NCBI GenBank assembly: GCA_045601245.1
Contig: JAZRZH010000004.1
Coordinates: 1 to 64,000 of the forward strand
DNA length: 64,000 bases
Direction of reading: 5' to 3'
DNA from: Cacconaster sp045601245
GTDB taxonomy: Bacteria > Bacteroidota > Bacteroidia > Bacteroidales > UBA932
Shown: positions 34,071 to 42,903 of the stretch, piece by piece
Position numbering within the stretch: position 1 is the stretch's first letter
Layout of the letters: each line of letters opens with the position of its first letter
Made by a program: the position numbers and the translations under genes
The notes under the pieces: generated by a model
Told to the model about the DNA's origin: nothing
What the model saw: the letters and a program-made list of their open reading frames with translations, nothing else
Database searches by the model: none

Positions 34071-35933
34071 TTATTTGAGAAGTTCTTCACTGCGCTTGAT
34101 GAAATCGCTAAGAGCTTTGCCCTTGAGGAGACCGTTGGCGAGGAGCGCCAGGTCGGCGGCCTGCTTGAGCAGGGAATTGTCAGCCTTGAGGCCTGCAACG
34201 CCCTCCTCTCCCATTATTTTCTTGATGACAGGGTTCTGGGCATTGACGATGATATTATATGATTCCGGCATTTCGCCATAGAAGTTCATTCCTCCGCCGA
34301 GGGCGGCCATTTCGCGGTAGCGGCGCATAAACTCACTCTGGGTGATGAGGATAGGCTGTGCCGTCTCACCGAGGTTCGCCATCTGTATCTCGTACTTGTA
34401 ATCGGTCGGCAGGATGGCCTCGAATGTCTCCTTGAGGCTCTTCTGCTGCTCCTCCGTGGTCTCGAACTTCTCAGCGTCCTTCTTGACGATGAGATTGTCC
34501 ACAGAGTCTGAATCAACGCGGACAAACTTGGCGTCCTTGAACTTGTTCTCGAGAAGGTTTACGAAATGGGCGTCGAGCGGGCAGTCGAAGAGCAGAACGT
34601 CGTAACCCTTGTCCTTGGCGGCCTCGATGTATGCGAACTGCTTCTGGACATCAGATGCATAGAGATAAACGACCTTCTTGTCCTTGTCGGTCTGCTCTGT
34701 CTCGATGGCCTTGCGGTAATCATCATACTTGAAGAACTTGCCATCTGTGTTCTTGAGCAGGGCGAACTTCTGAGCGCGCTCGTTGAACTTCTCGTCAGTG
34801 AGCATTCCGTACTCGATGAAGAGCTTGAGGTTGTCCCACTTGGCCTCGAAATCGGCCTTGTCGTTCTTTGCAATCTCCTCGAGACGGTCTGCAACCTTCT
34901 TCGTGATGTAGCCGGAGATCTTCTTGACGTTGGAATCAGCCTGCAGATAGCTTCTGGAGACGTTGAGCGGGATGTCAGGAGAGTCGATGACACCGTGAAG
35001 CAAGGTCATGAACTCAGGGACGATATCCTCGACAGAGTCGGTGACGAACATCTGGTTGCAGTAGAGCTGGACCTTGTTCTTGGTGACTTCGAGCTGGTTC
35101 TTGATCTTCGGGAAATACAATATACCGGTGAGGTTGAACGGATAGTCCACGTTGAGATGGATGTAGAACATCGGATCGTCGAGCATCGGATAGAGGGCGT
35201 GGTAGAAGTTCATATAGTCCTCATCCTTGAGGTCGGCAGGCTTCTTTGTCCAGATCGGCTCCGTGGTGTTGATGATATTGTCCTCGTCGGTATCGACGTA
35301 TTTGTCATCTTTCCACTCCTTCTTCTTGCCAAGAGCAATGCTTACCGGCATGAACTTGCAATACTTGTGCAGCAGTTCGCCGATGCGCGCCTCTTCGCCG
35401 AATTCCTTGGACTCGTCGTCGAGATAGAGGGTGATGACAGTGCCGCGGTCGGCCTTGTCACACTCCGACATCTTGTACTCGGGATCGCCGCTGCACTCCC
35501 ACTTGACGGCCTTGGCTCCCTCTTTCCAGGAAAGGGTCTCGATGGTCACCGTTTTGGAGACCATGAATGCGGAATAGAATCCGAGGCCGAAATGGCCGAT
35601 GATGCCGGTCTGGTCCTTGTATTTCTCGAGGAACTCCCCGGCGCTTGAGAATGCGATCTGATTGATGTATTTGTCGACCTCCTCTTCGGTCATACCGATA
35701 CCGCGGTCGGTGATTTTCAGAGTGTTGGCCTTAGGGTCAGCATCGATGCGGATGGTGCAGTCGCCAAGTTCACCCTTGAATTCGCCCGAACCGGCGAGGG
35801 TCTTGAGCTTCTGTGTGGCGTCAACCGCATTGGCCACGAGTTCGCGGACGAAGATATCGTGGTCCGAATAGAGGAATTTCTTAATTACCGGAAAGATGTT
35901 CTCGGTAGTTACTCCAATTGTACCTTTTGACAT
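34071..35933 (-). CDS. htpG: Molecular chaperone HtpG (Hsp90)
   Basis: 620 residues from the ATG at 35933 (MSKGTIGVTTENIFPVIKK). The GHKL ATP site includes ELVANAVDA, DRGIGMTEEEV and GHFGLGFYSAFMV. The middle domain has GILYFPK, the conserved Arg in NVSRSYLQ, and VTDSVEDIVPEF. The C-terminal dimer domain follows. A longer frame reaching 36020 reads implausible sequence and is rejected. Possibly co-transcribed with the DUF3298 lipoprotein gene. Confidence 0.96.
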   Translation of the reverse strand: MSKGTIGVTTENIFPVIKKFLYSDHDIFVRELVANAVDATQKLKTLAGSGEFKGELGDCTIRIDADPKANTLKITDRGIGMTEEEVDKYINQIAFSSAGEFLEKYKDQTGIIGHFGLGFYSAFMVSKTVTIETLSWKEGAKAVKWECSGDPEYKMSECDKADRGTVITLYLDDESKEFGEEARIGELLHKYCKFMPVSIALGKKKEWKDDKYVDTDEDNIINTTEPIWTKKPADLKDEDYMNFYHALYPMLDDPMFYIHLNVDYPFNLTGILYFPKIKNQLEVTKNKVQLYCNQMFVTDSVEDIVPEFMTLLHGVIDSPDIPLNVSRSYLQADSNVKKISGYITKKVADRLEEIAKNDKADFEAKWDNLKLFIEYGMLTDEKFNERAQKFALLKNTDGKFFKYDDYRKAIETEQTDKDKKVVYLYASDVQKQFAYIEAAKDKGYDVLLFDCPLDAHFVNLLENKFKDAKFVRVDSDSVDNLIVKKDAEKFETTEEQQKSLKETFEAILPTDYKYEIQMANLGETAQPILITQSEFMRRYREMAALGGGMNFYGEMPESYNIIVNAQNPVIKKIMGEEGVAGLKADNSLLKQAADLALLANGLLKGKALSDFIKRSEELLK

Positions 35934-36040
35934 AGTGTATATCGTTTTATTATTATTCTGTCGCCAATTTGTGACAGCCACAGGAAGGCAAAAAGGATAC
36001 CACACGCGCCTGTGCGACAAAATGGCAGAAAGATTGCAAA

Positions 36041-36073
36041 ACGAAAAGAGGCGCTTACTTTCGTAAGTGCCTC
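36041..36073 (-). terminator. Terminator downstream of tRNA-Val
   Basis: An 11-bp stem (GAGGCACTTAC with GTAAGCGCCTC, one A-C mismatch) closes a GAAA tetraloop and is followed by TTTT on the minus strand. It starts 11 bases past the tRNA 3' end. Confidence 0.8.
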
Positions 36074-36084
36074 TCTCTAACGGG

Positions 36085-36159
36085 TGGGAGTAATAGGATT
36101 CGAACCTATGACCCCCTGCTTGTAGGGCAGGTGCTCTAAACCAGCTGAGCTATGCTCCC
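36085..36159 (-). tRNA. tRNA-Val (anticodon UAC), with C33
   Basis: A 75-base cloverleaf. D arm GCTC/GAGC with GG in the loop; anticodon stem CCTGC/GCAGG with the loop CCTACAA; T arm ATAGG-TTCGAAT-CCTAT; discriminator A. The anticodon TAC gives valine. Two irregularities: position 33 is C instead of the near-universal U, and acceptor pair 6-67 is a C-A mismatch. CCA is not encoded. Confidence 0.88.
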
Positions 36160-36207
36160 GTTGATTTTGCGGTTGCAAATGTATGGACTTTTTTTAATTC
36201 CGCAAAA

Positions 36208-37350
36208 TTATTTTGACTTTTTTCGCAAAAATGGCGCGGAATAGATCTTCAGAAGTTCCTGCCGAATCGCGTTTCTGTCGCAATCTGCGGGGATTTCGTC
36301 GAGTTCCGATTCTATATGTACCTGGAATTCATCGTTATTACAGACGCCATACATCATCTGGGCCGCGAAAGTCGAGGATTCCCACAAATGATAGCCGGCT
36401 ACAATCTTTTCGTCTATGATCTCCGCGAGCCTGCGGTAACGGTCATTCTTGCCATATGAAGCGGCGTCTCCAATCTCATCCGCCGTGAGAGGTTCGCAGA
36501 ACTGCATATGCACACGCCCCTTCTGCTGCTTGATGCCGGCAATGATGCTCTCGATATCCTCCATAGGCGCCTTGGTGTACGAACCGCTGACAATGCGCTT
36601 CCAGTTCTCCACCGCCTTGCGCACTCCGCACGGCTCATATTCATATGATATGGAGAGCGGCAGTATGTTCAATTCGGCGAAATTCTCCTCAAATGCGCCG
36701 TCACCGCTGATATCCAGCATCTTGAGCAGCCCCTGCTCCGTCTGGTCGTATCCGTTCTTGGTGCGGCCCTGGCGATGTGCGAGCCATATCGAGGCTCCGC
36801 CGTCCTTGGCGCGGGCCCCATCCACATCCAGGCTCTCCCCCGTTATGCGCCTGCGTATATACTCCGACAGCTGGCAGGATGCGGCGTAGAGTTCGCGCGA
36901 AGAGCCGCTGCGGACCACCTTGACCATACGGTTGGAGCGCATCAGGTCATTTACGAACGGTATGGAAACGAGGTTGTCCCCCACTGCAATCTCCGTTGTA
37001 GGCAGTGACGTAAGCACCATCAGATGCTGCAGGAAAGCCGAATCCAGCACGATATCGCGGTGATTTGAGAGAATAAGGTACCTCTTCTTCGGGAAATCCC
37101 TGAAATACTCCAGGCCGTCAAACGTCAGGCCGTCAGTGGTTAGGCTGACAATGCGTCCGATAGCCGGGGACATCACCCTGGTCTGAAAATCATCGATCCC
37201 CCTCACGGTACTGAGTGTTTCGCGCATACTCTGCGGATCCTCGCCTGGATAGAGGAATTCGGAGAACTTGTCCACAATCGGGTTCTCCGCAAAGCGACGC
37301 ATCGCCTCCTTTGCAGCCGGGTCCCTGTATGGTCTGATATCCTCGAACAT
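36208..37350 (-). CDS. Glycerolipid acyltransferase
   Basis: A 380-residue protein of the PlsB/PlsC acyltransferase superfamily. The active-site region reads LILSNHRDIVLDSAF, where the Asp is one residue further from the His than in the classical HX4D. Later blocks are VVRSGSSRELY and ASIWLAHRQGRTKNG (the equivalent of PEGTR), then LPLSISYEYEP. It is probably an acyl-glycerol-3-phosphate acyltransferase for membrane lipid synthesis; the exact step is unassigned. It is third in the order queA, membrane protein, acyltransferase, with tRNA-Val downstream. Confidence 0.83.
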   Translation of the reverse strand: MFEDIRPYRDPAAKEAMRRFAENPIVDKFSEFLYPGEDPQSMRETLSTVRGIDDFQTRVMSPAIGRIVSLTTDGLTFDGLEYFRDFPKKRYLILSNHRDIVLDSAFLQHLMVLTSLPTTEIAVGDNLVSIPFVNDLMRSNRMVKVVRSGSSRELYAASCQLSEYIRRRITGESLDVDGARAKDGGASIWLAHRQGRTKNGYDQTEQGLLKMLDISGDGAFEENFAELNILPLSISYEYEPCGVRKAVENWKRIVSGSYTKAPMEDIESIIAGIKQQKGRVHMQFCEPLTADEIGDAASYGKNDRYRRLAEIIDEKIVAGYHLWESSTFAAQMMYGVCNNDEFQVHIESELDEIPADCDRNAIRQELLKIYSAPFLRKKSK

Positions 37351-37365
37351 AATTGAAGTATTACT

Positions 37366-38124
37366 TTAGATAAGCTTCTCTTTCCTGCAGTAAAGGTCTG
37401 CCAGCGGAACAATCAGACCGAGATAAAGCAGCGTCAGGGCAAGTGATGGCCAGAACTTGTCAGTAGCAAAGGAAATATACTCGGGAATACAGTATTTAGC
37501 AATATATAACACCGTTGTTATGACCCCTATCAGCATAAATCCACGCCATCCGAAGAGCTTCCAGAGGACAATCGAGAGCACTGCGAAGGCTGCAGGCAAT
37601 ATCAGGTAATGCGTCGGTTGGCCGATGATGAGTGCGACCGCTCCGATGACCAGAAGCAGAGCCATACTGGAGTAAAGAACCTTGAAATCGAACTTGATTT
37701 CCCCGGATCCGGTAGCGCTTCTGCGGATTGAACCCGATGAAACCTTATCACCCGCCTTCTTGCGGAAAATGAAGTATATCCACAACGAAAGCGCCACTAC
37801 AATTACAGGTGCGCCAATGCCCAATAACCAGGAGATTACGCCTGCTGTAAGTTTGATGATACCCCAGGCAATACCGATGAATAGCGCCACTCCGAATCCC
37901 ATCCAGAGCAGCACTTTGGCCAGCGGCGAGACCTGAAGACGGCCATTGGTGAATGAAAGCACCATCGAAACAATGAAAAGGCCCAGGATAACGGCGCAGC
38001 AGGTGGCGTATCCCCCGCTTGCAAAGGTCAGTTTATCGGCCTGAACAGGCTTAGGTACATATCCGGACGCAAAGATTGCGGCCGCTATGGCAATCAGCAG
38101 GATTATGAATCTGTACTTTTTCAT
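37366..38124 (-). CDS. Multi-pass membrane protein, unknown
   Basis: A 252-residue protein with about seven hydrophobic segments (near residues 5-22, 40-60, 72-92, 100-118, 155-172, 176-190 and 228-243). A basic, serine-rich cytoplasmic loop (FRKKAGDKVSSGSIRRSATG) lies in the middle. No family was recognised. Its start overlaps the queA stop by 4 bases and the acyltransferase begins 15 bases later. Confidence 0.75.
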   Translation of the reverse strand: MKKYRFIILLIAIAAAIFASGYVPKPVQADKLTFASGGYATCCAVILGLFIVSMVLSFTNGRLQVSPLAKVLLWMGFGVALFIGIAWGIIKLTAGVISWLLGIGAPVIVVALSLWIYFIFRKKAGDKVSSGSIRRSATGSGEIKFDFKVLYSSMALLLVIGAVALIIGQPTHYLILPAAFAVLSIVLWKLFGWRGFMLIGVITTVLYIAKYCIPEYISFATDKFWPSLALTLLYLGLIVPLADLYCRKEKLI

Positions 38125-39359
38125 ATCTGTATATTCTCTTTCTTCTGAAGTAATGACGAGTCACCATAACTCAGGAAACGGAAGCCATTGTCCATCGCGA
38201 AGCGGTAAAGATCGCGCCAGGTTTCCCCGATAAAGGCTGCAATGAGCAGCAGAAGGGTGCTCTGAGGCTGGTGAAAGTTCGTAACAAGATAGTTAATAAC
38301 GTTGAATCTATAGCCTGGAACGATGATTATCTGCGTGCGGGACACAAGACGGTCCAGATTGTTGGATTTGAGGTAGCAGATGAGCGCATCGAGCGATTCG
38401 GCGGTCGAATACGGGTATCCGGAGTCGCGGTAAGGCTCCCACTGCGATACGGATTCCGGCTTTCCACGCTCTATGCACTGCACCCCGAGGAAATAGAGCG
38501 ACTCGAGGCAGCGGGTGGATGTAGTGCCCACGGCGATCACCGGACCGTCGACTGCCTTGCGCAGCGTGGTCAGGAACTCCAGGGAAACCTCGAAAGGCTC
38601 GCTGTGCATGGTATGATCGGCGATGTATTCGCTTTTGACCGGCATAAATGTGCCTGCGCCCACGTGGAGGCAGAGCTTTTCGCGCCGTATGCCCTTGGCG
38701 TCAATATCATCGAACTCCTTCTGCGTGAAGTGCAGACCGGCCGTAGGAGCCGCTACAGAGCCTTCCCGCAGTGCATAGCAGGTCTGATATCTGGTAATGT
38801 CCAAGTCCTGGGTATCGCGCTTCAAATAGGGCGGGATAGGGATTCTGCCGCAGTGCGTGAGTACGGACGAGAAGGATATGCCGGTATTCCAGGAGAATTC
38901 GACTATGCAGGATTTTCCGTCGTTCGAGACAAGATCAGCCTTGAGGCCTATGGCGGAGATTTCCGGGTCGTCCGCGGTATTGAATAGCGACAATGTGTCG
39001 CCTTTCCATTTCTTGAGGTTGCCTACGATGACCTTCCATCGGCAGAATGCGGTGGATGCGAAGTTTATCTGGTAATCGGACGGGGTGTCCGGTTCGAGGC
39101 AGAATATCTCAATAATCGCCCCTGAAGCGCGCTGGAAAAGCATTCTGGCGGGTACAACCTTGGTTTCATTGAAGACCATAAGTGCGCCAGAAGGCAAATA
39201 ATGGGAGATGGACTTGAATTGAGACTCTACAGGCGATTCTCCGGAGGATGACGTATAGACGAGCAGCTTGGAGTCGTCCCTGTGTTGAAGCGGGAACTTT
39301 GCGATCCTCTCTTCGGGAAGGTCGTATGTGTAGTCTTCTATTTTAATCTCCTTTATCAT
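38121..39359 (-). CDS. queA: S-adenosylmethionine:tRNA ribosyltransferase-isomerase
   Basis: Transfers the ribosyl of SAM to preQ1-tRNA in queuosine synthesis. Start chosen at the ATG 39359 (MIKEIKIEDYTYDLPEERIA), giving 412 residues. This is somewhat longer than the 340-355 of classical QueA but like a Bacteroidetes subtype. Landmarks: FNETKVVPARM, PAPTAGLHFT-like VAAPTAGLHFTQKEFD, HVGAGTFMPV, GTTSTRCLESL and NYLVTNFHQPQSTLL. An upstream extension to 39590 reads through the promoter and is rejected. It is first in a short operon. Confidence 0.92.
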   Translation of the reverse strand: MIKEIKIEDYTYDLPEERIAKFPLQHRDDSKLLVYTSSSGESPVESQFKSISHYLPSGALMVFNETKVVPARMLFQRASGAIIEIFCLEPDTPSDYQINFASTAFCRWKVIVGNLKKWKGDTLSLFNTADDPEISAIGLKADLVSNDGKSCIVEFSWNTGISFSSVLTHCGRIPIPPYLKRDTQDLDITRYQTCYALREGSVAAPTAGLHFTQKEFDDIDAKGIRREKLCLHVGAGTFMPVKSEYIADHTMHSEPFEVSLEFLTTLRKAVDGPVIAVGTTSTRCLESLYFLGVQCIERGKPESVSQWEPYRDSGYPYSTAESLDALICYLKSNNLDRLVSRTQIIIVPGYRFNVINYLVTNFHQPQSTLLLLIAAFIGETWRDLYRFAMDNGFRFLSYGDSSLLQKKENIQI

Positions 39360-39367
39360 ATAAGTGA

Positions 39368-39375
39368 CAAAGTTA
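39368..39375 (-). promoter_or_regulatory. -7 promoter box of queA
   Basis: Minus-strand TAACTTTG ends 8 bases before the queA ATG, so the leader is only a few bases. It fixes the start at 39359. Confidence 0.6.
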
Positions 39376-39399
39376 GCAAAAAATGTGCAGAAAATATAT

Positions 39400-39545
39400 T
39401 TACGCAAGCCTACTGCTGAGTTGCATCTCGAAGCTATCTGAACAATATCTACGACATAATACCTTAGGCCTAAGCGTATGCTGAAGGCTGTTTGCTCCGA
39501 ATGGCAACGCAGCCGTAGGCATACACTTCGACCTAAGACAACACC
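39400..39545. other. Structured non-coding element, candidate small RNA
   Basis: A gene-free stretch of higher GC than its surroundings that can fold into one long stem. CTTAGG (about 39462) pairs with CCTAAG (about 39532-39537). Inside, GTATGC pairs with GCATAC, and GGCTG with CAGCC. There is also a CTTAGGCCTAAG palindrome at the base. Open frames here are short and unconvincing. The nested stem is reminiscent of 6S-type RNA, but I cannot assign it or its strand. Confidence 0.4.
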
Positions 39546-39599
39546 AGCAAACACCGTCACATAACGACCGGCTTGATATAGATTTGTCATTACATGTAT

Positions 39600-39950
39600 T
39601 TACATTTATACACAATCGGTCAAATTTCCGGCAGTTTTCAACTGTTTACAAAATTATCAACAAGAAATTGCCAAAGTATCAACTGTTGATAACCACAGCC
39701 GGTGATAACTTTTATATATCTTTACATAACTTATTGAAACCCAATAGATAAATTATATTTACATCAAGTTATGATTGCGTTTAATTCCAGCAATAGTGAT
39801 GAAAATACAGGCTTCGGGCTGTTAATTTCACATATATTACTATATATTATACTATATTCCAATTGGTTATGATAATTATCTAAAGTAACGTATCAATAAA
39901 TAACACTTATGTTTGGGATAATTCTATTAACAGTGGGTATCCACATTTGT
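39600..39950. other. Candidate replication origin (oriC-like AT-rich region with DnaA boxes)
   Basis: The gap beside queA becomes strongly AT-rich here. TTATACACA (39606-39614) is a full DnaA box (TTATNCACA). TTATCAACA at 39654-39662 and its complement at 39684-39692 (TGTTGATAA) each differ by one base, and GTATCCACA at 39937-39945 also by one. Between them, around 39830-39860, is a run of nearly pure A/T that would suit an unwinding element. No gene is visible in 39360-40043. dnaA is not in the window; in Bacteroidetes the origin need not adjoin it. Confidence 0.45.
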
Positions 39951-39992
39951 AATTTACTTTTGTAAATCATAAATATTAACGCAAAAGAACAT

Positions 39993-40020
39993 TTTGTAAA
40001 CAATATTTGTGTTACATTTG
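39993..40020 (+). promoter_or_regulatory. Promoter of the HTH gene
   Basis: TTTG at 39993-39996 and TACATTTG at 40013-40020 are separated by 16 bases, slightly short. The box is 23 bases before the ATG. Confidence 0.5.
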
Positions 40021-40043
40021 TATATATCAATTGTTACAAAATT

Positions 40044-40568
40044 ATGGAAACAATCGAAGCTCGTTTGAAGCAATTCCTGACAATGGAGGAACTCTCCCCC
40101 GCTGCCTTTGCCGATATGCTGGGCATCCAGAGATCGGGTATTTCCCACCTCCTCGCCGGCCGCAACAAACCAAGTTATGATTTCATCACCAGGATGCTTG
40201 ACCGCTTCCCGGATGTCAGTGCGGACTGGCTCCTCATGGGAAAGGGCAAACCATATAAAGATACTTCCGCCCACCCTGCAACGGGCGGTCATCAGCCGGA
40301 AAATGGCAACCAGAGCACTGAATTCCCCGGATTTGCACAGGAATCCGATTTTCCGCTTGACACACAGGAAGCCGCATTTGACAATCAACTATTTGGCAAT
40401 GAGGGGTTTGAGGTGATAAACGAGCCTGCTCAACCTCATGAGAATCCGATATTCGACCCATTTACTGGCAGCGATACGCCGATTCCTGAGCCACAGAAGG
40501 CAAATTCTGGCCGGAAGATTACCCGCATTACCATCTTCTACTCTGACGGAACATACGAGGAAAAATAA
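40044..40568 (+). CDS. XRE-type helix-turn-helix protein
   Basis: A 174-residue protein. Residues 1-65 form an XRE/Cro-like HTH (SPAAFADMLGIQRSGISHLLAGRNKPSYDFITRML, read in parts), ending in DWLLMGKGKPY, typical of small Bacteroidetes regulators. The rest is a disordered, Pro/Asn/Gln-rich linker, then a short basic/beta end (GRKITRITIFYSDGTYEEK). It lies 33 bases before pyrD and immediately downstream of the candidate origin. Targets are unknown. Confidence 0.85.
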   Translation: METIEARLKQFLTMEELSPAAFADMLGIQRSGISHLLAGRNKPSYDFITRMLDRFPDVSADWLLMGKGKPYKDTSAHPATGGHQPENGNQSTEFPGFAQESDFPLDTQEAAFDNQLFGNEGFEVINEPAQPHENPIFDPFTGSDTPIPEPQKANSGRKITRITIFYSDGTYEEK

Positions 40569-40601
40569 TATTACCTTTGTATTATACAGAGAGAAGATGC
40601 G

Positions 40602-41639
40602 ATGTACAAACAGATAATACGCCCGCTGCTTTTTATTTTCAATCCTGAACTCGCGCACAGGATCAGTTTCGGATTCCTCAATCGGGTCTGCAGGATTCCG
40701 GGGGTTCGGGCGCTTATCCGCTGGAGGCACACATATGACCACCCTTCCCTCGAACGGGAACTCTTCGGTGTGACATTCCGCAACCCGGTCGGCATTTCCG
40801 CAGGCATAGACTGCAACGGAGAGTATTATGATGAACTGGGACTTTTCGGCCCGGGATTCATAGAGGTCGGAACCTTTACCAATGCCCCGCAGAGCGGCAA
40901 CAAGCGCCCGCGCTGGCAGAGGGACAAGAGCCACGAGGCATTTATCAATAATGTCGGCCACGCAAACAAGGGCATCCGCGAAGGAATCAGGAATATGCAG
41001 GCCAATCCACCGGAACCAGGAGTCGTGGTCATAGCGAACATCGCCAAGAACAGCGAAACCACTTCGGAGAAGGCTGCGGATGACATCGACCGCTGCTACA
41101 CGCTCGTGTACGACTTCTCCGACATCGTGGTCATCAATATGCTGGACACCGACGTCGGATGCATCAACGGTATCATAGACCGTGTCACTTCAATACGCAG
41201 ATTCAATGACGAATACCACCCTATCCTGGTCAAGATCCCTCCGGATATGTCACGCGAAGAGATGGATGCCGCAGTGCATGCTGTCCTGAGTTACGGCATC
41301 GACGGCCTGGTGGTCTCCGGATCCACTTATTCCGCAGTGAATGTCGAATCCCGTCTGGAACACGGCGAGATCAGCGGAGCACCTGTATTCGAGCATTCGC
41401 TCGAAACCCTCAAATACGTATATGAAAAGAGCAAAGGCCTGATACCTATCATCATATCCGGAGGCATAATGACCCCCGAACAGGCACAGACAATGCTCGA
41501 CAATGGTGCATCCCTCATAGAGGTTCACACAGGTCTGGCATACAACGGCCCGATATTCATCAAGAACATCCTCAAACATCTGGTCGCTGTCGACAAGCAG
41601 CGTAATCCGGACAAATACATCAAGCGCAAAAAGAAATGA
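40602..41639 (+). CDS. pyrD: Dihydroorotate dehydrogenase, class 2 (quinone)
   Basis: FMN enzyme that oxidises dihydroorotate in pyrimidine synthesis, peripheral to the membrane. The N-terminal extension (IIRPLLFIFNPELAHRISFG) is the class 2 quinone-binding helix pair. EVGTFTNAPQSGNKRPRW and FINNVGHANKGI are class 2 signatures. IIISGGIMTPEQA and LIEVHTGLAYNGP form the phosphate-binding end. The length of 345 is normal. cinA overlaps its stop by 4 bases. Confidence 0.94.
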   Translation: MYKQIIRPLLFIFNPELAHRISFGFLNRVCRIPGVRALIRWRHTYDHPSLERELFGVTFRNPVGISAGIDCNGEYYDELGLFGPGFIEVGTFTNAPQSGNKRPRWQRDKSHEAFINNVGHANKGIREGIRNMQANPPEPGVVVIANIAKNSETTSEKAADDIDRCYTLVYDFSDIVVINMLDTDVGCINGIIDRVTSIRRFNDEYHPILVKIPPDMSREEMDAAVHAVLSYGIDGLVVSGSTYSAVNVESRLEHGEISGAPVFEHSLETLKYVYEKSKGLIPIIISGGIMTPEQAQTMLDNGASLIEVHTGLAYNGPIFIKNILKHLVAVDKQRNPDKYIKRKKK

Positions 41640-42895
41640 AAACAGCCTCAATCTGCACTATCGGAGATGAGATTCTCATAGGCCAGATAGTTGACACCAA
41701 CTCATCTGCAATTTCCCGCGAACTCAACCGCATAGGCGTGAAGGTCAGGCAGATGGTCTCCATATCGGATGACCACGACGAGATAGTCTCAAGCCTCGAC
41801 GAATGCCTTGCAAAGAGCGATATAGTAATCGTCACAGGCGGCCTCGGCCCGACAAAGGACGACATCACAAAAGAGGCGCTTCGCGAACTCTCCGGCTCAG
41901 CCGGATACCGCAGGGATGAAGGGCAGTATGAAGTGATCGACAGGATCCTCACCGCCCGCGGCATCAGGATGCTCGAGTCCAACCAGGCCCAGGCCCTTGT
42001 GCCGGACAAATGCGAAGTCATAGTCAACAGGCTCGGCACTGCGCCGTGCATGGCATTCCACAATATGGGACCTGAAGGGAAATCATCCCTCTACTCCCTT
42101 CCCGGTGTACCTTTCGAGGCCATCGGATTGCTGCCAGACATAATGGAAGACATCCGCCGGCGTTTCGACCTTCAGACAATTTCGCACCGCACCATAGTTA
42201 CATTCGGCATTCCGGAGTCAGAACTCGCCGACAGAATCGACGCCTGGGAGGATGCTCTGCCGGAGAACATACATCTCGCTTACCTGCCGAATCCGACCAC
42301 CGGTGTAAGGCTCAGGCTCTCCGCTTTCGGCGTGGAAACCGACTTCGCGAAGCAGGTAGAAGAACTCAAGACACTCCTCGGGGATGCGGTCTATGGTGAG
42401 GGCGAAGATACTCTGTCAATAGCAATAGGACGCCTTCTCCGCGAGAAGGGGGCAACTATGGCGGCTGCCGAATCCTGCACGGGAGGACGCATTTCGGAGC
42501 TTATGACAGCCGTCGCAGGGTGCTCCGACTACTATAACGGATCCGTTACATCTTACGCCAATTCGGTGAAAACCGGCACTTTGGGCGTCAATCCGGATAC
42601 CATCGCACAGCACGGCGCCGTCAGCGAGGAATGCGTACGCGAAATGGCTGCAGGGGTGCTCAAAAAACTCGGGACAGACTATTCGGTCGCCACTTCGGGA
42701 ATTGCCGGACCAGGCGGCGCAACCCCCGACAAGCCAGTTGGAATGGCCTGGCTCGCCGCGGCACATAAAAGAAGTGACGGAGAAATCTCCGTCACCACAA
42801 AATGCGTCAGATTTTCATCCAACCGGGCTGTCAACATTGAGCGCTTCGCTTCGAACGCCCTCAATCTGCTGAGATTGAAGATCCTTTCAGAATAG
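41636..42895 (+). CDS. cinA: CinA family protein (MoaB-like plus NMN deamidase domain)
   Basis: A 419-residue two-domain CinA. The N-terminal COG1058/MoaB-like domain has GDEILIGQIVDTNS and VTGGLGPTKDD. The C-terminal PncC-type nicotinamide-nucleotide amidohydrolase domain has AAESCTGGRISELM, SYANSVK, ATSGIAGPGGATPDKPVG. It takes part in NAD salvage through NMN deamination. An ATGA overlap couples it to pyrD. Confidence 0.94.
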   Translation: MKTASICTIGDEILIGQIVDTNSSAISRELNRIGVKVRQMVSISDDHDEIVSSLDECLAKSDIVIVTGGLGPTKDDITKEALRELSGSAGYRRDEGQYEVIDRILTARGIRMLESNQAQALVPDKCEVIVNRLGTAPCMAFHNMGPEGKSSLYSLPGVPFEAIGLLPDIMEDIRRRFDLQTISHRTIVTFGIPESELADRIDAWEDALPENIHLAYLPNPTTGVRLRLSAFGVETDFAKQVEELKTLLGDAVYGEGEDTLSIAIGRLLREKGATMAAAESCTGGRISELMTAVAGCSDYYNGSVTSYANSVKTGTLGVNPDTIAQHGAVSEECVREMAAGVLKKLGTDYSVATSGIAGPGGATPDKPVGMAWLAAAHKRSDGEISVTTKCVRFSSNRAVNIERFASNALNLLRLKILSE

Positions 42896-42903
42896 GTTCC
42901 GGA

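Noticed and set aside
34566..35648. 360-codon plus-strand frame opposite htpG
   Set aside because: Antisense shadow of htpG with skewed Leu/Val/Glu composition and no promoter.
39400..39615. 71-codon minus-strand frame upstream of queA
   Set aside because: It has no promoter or family signal and coincides with a nested hairpin, better read as non-coding structure.
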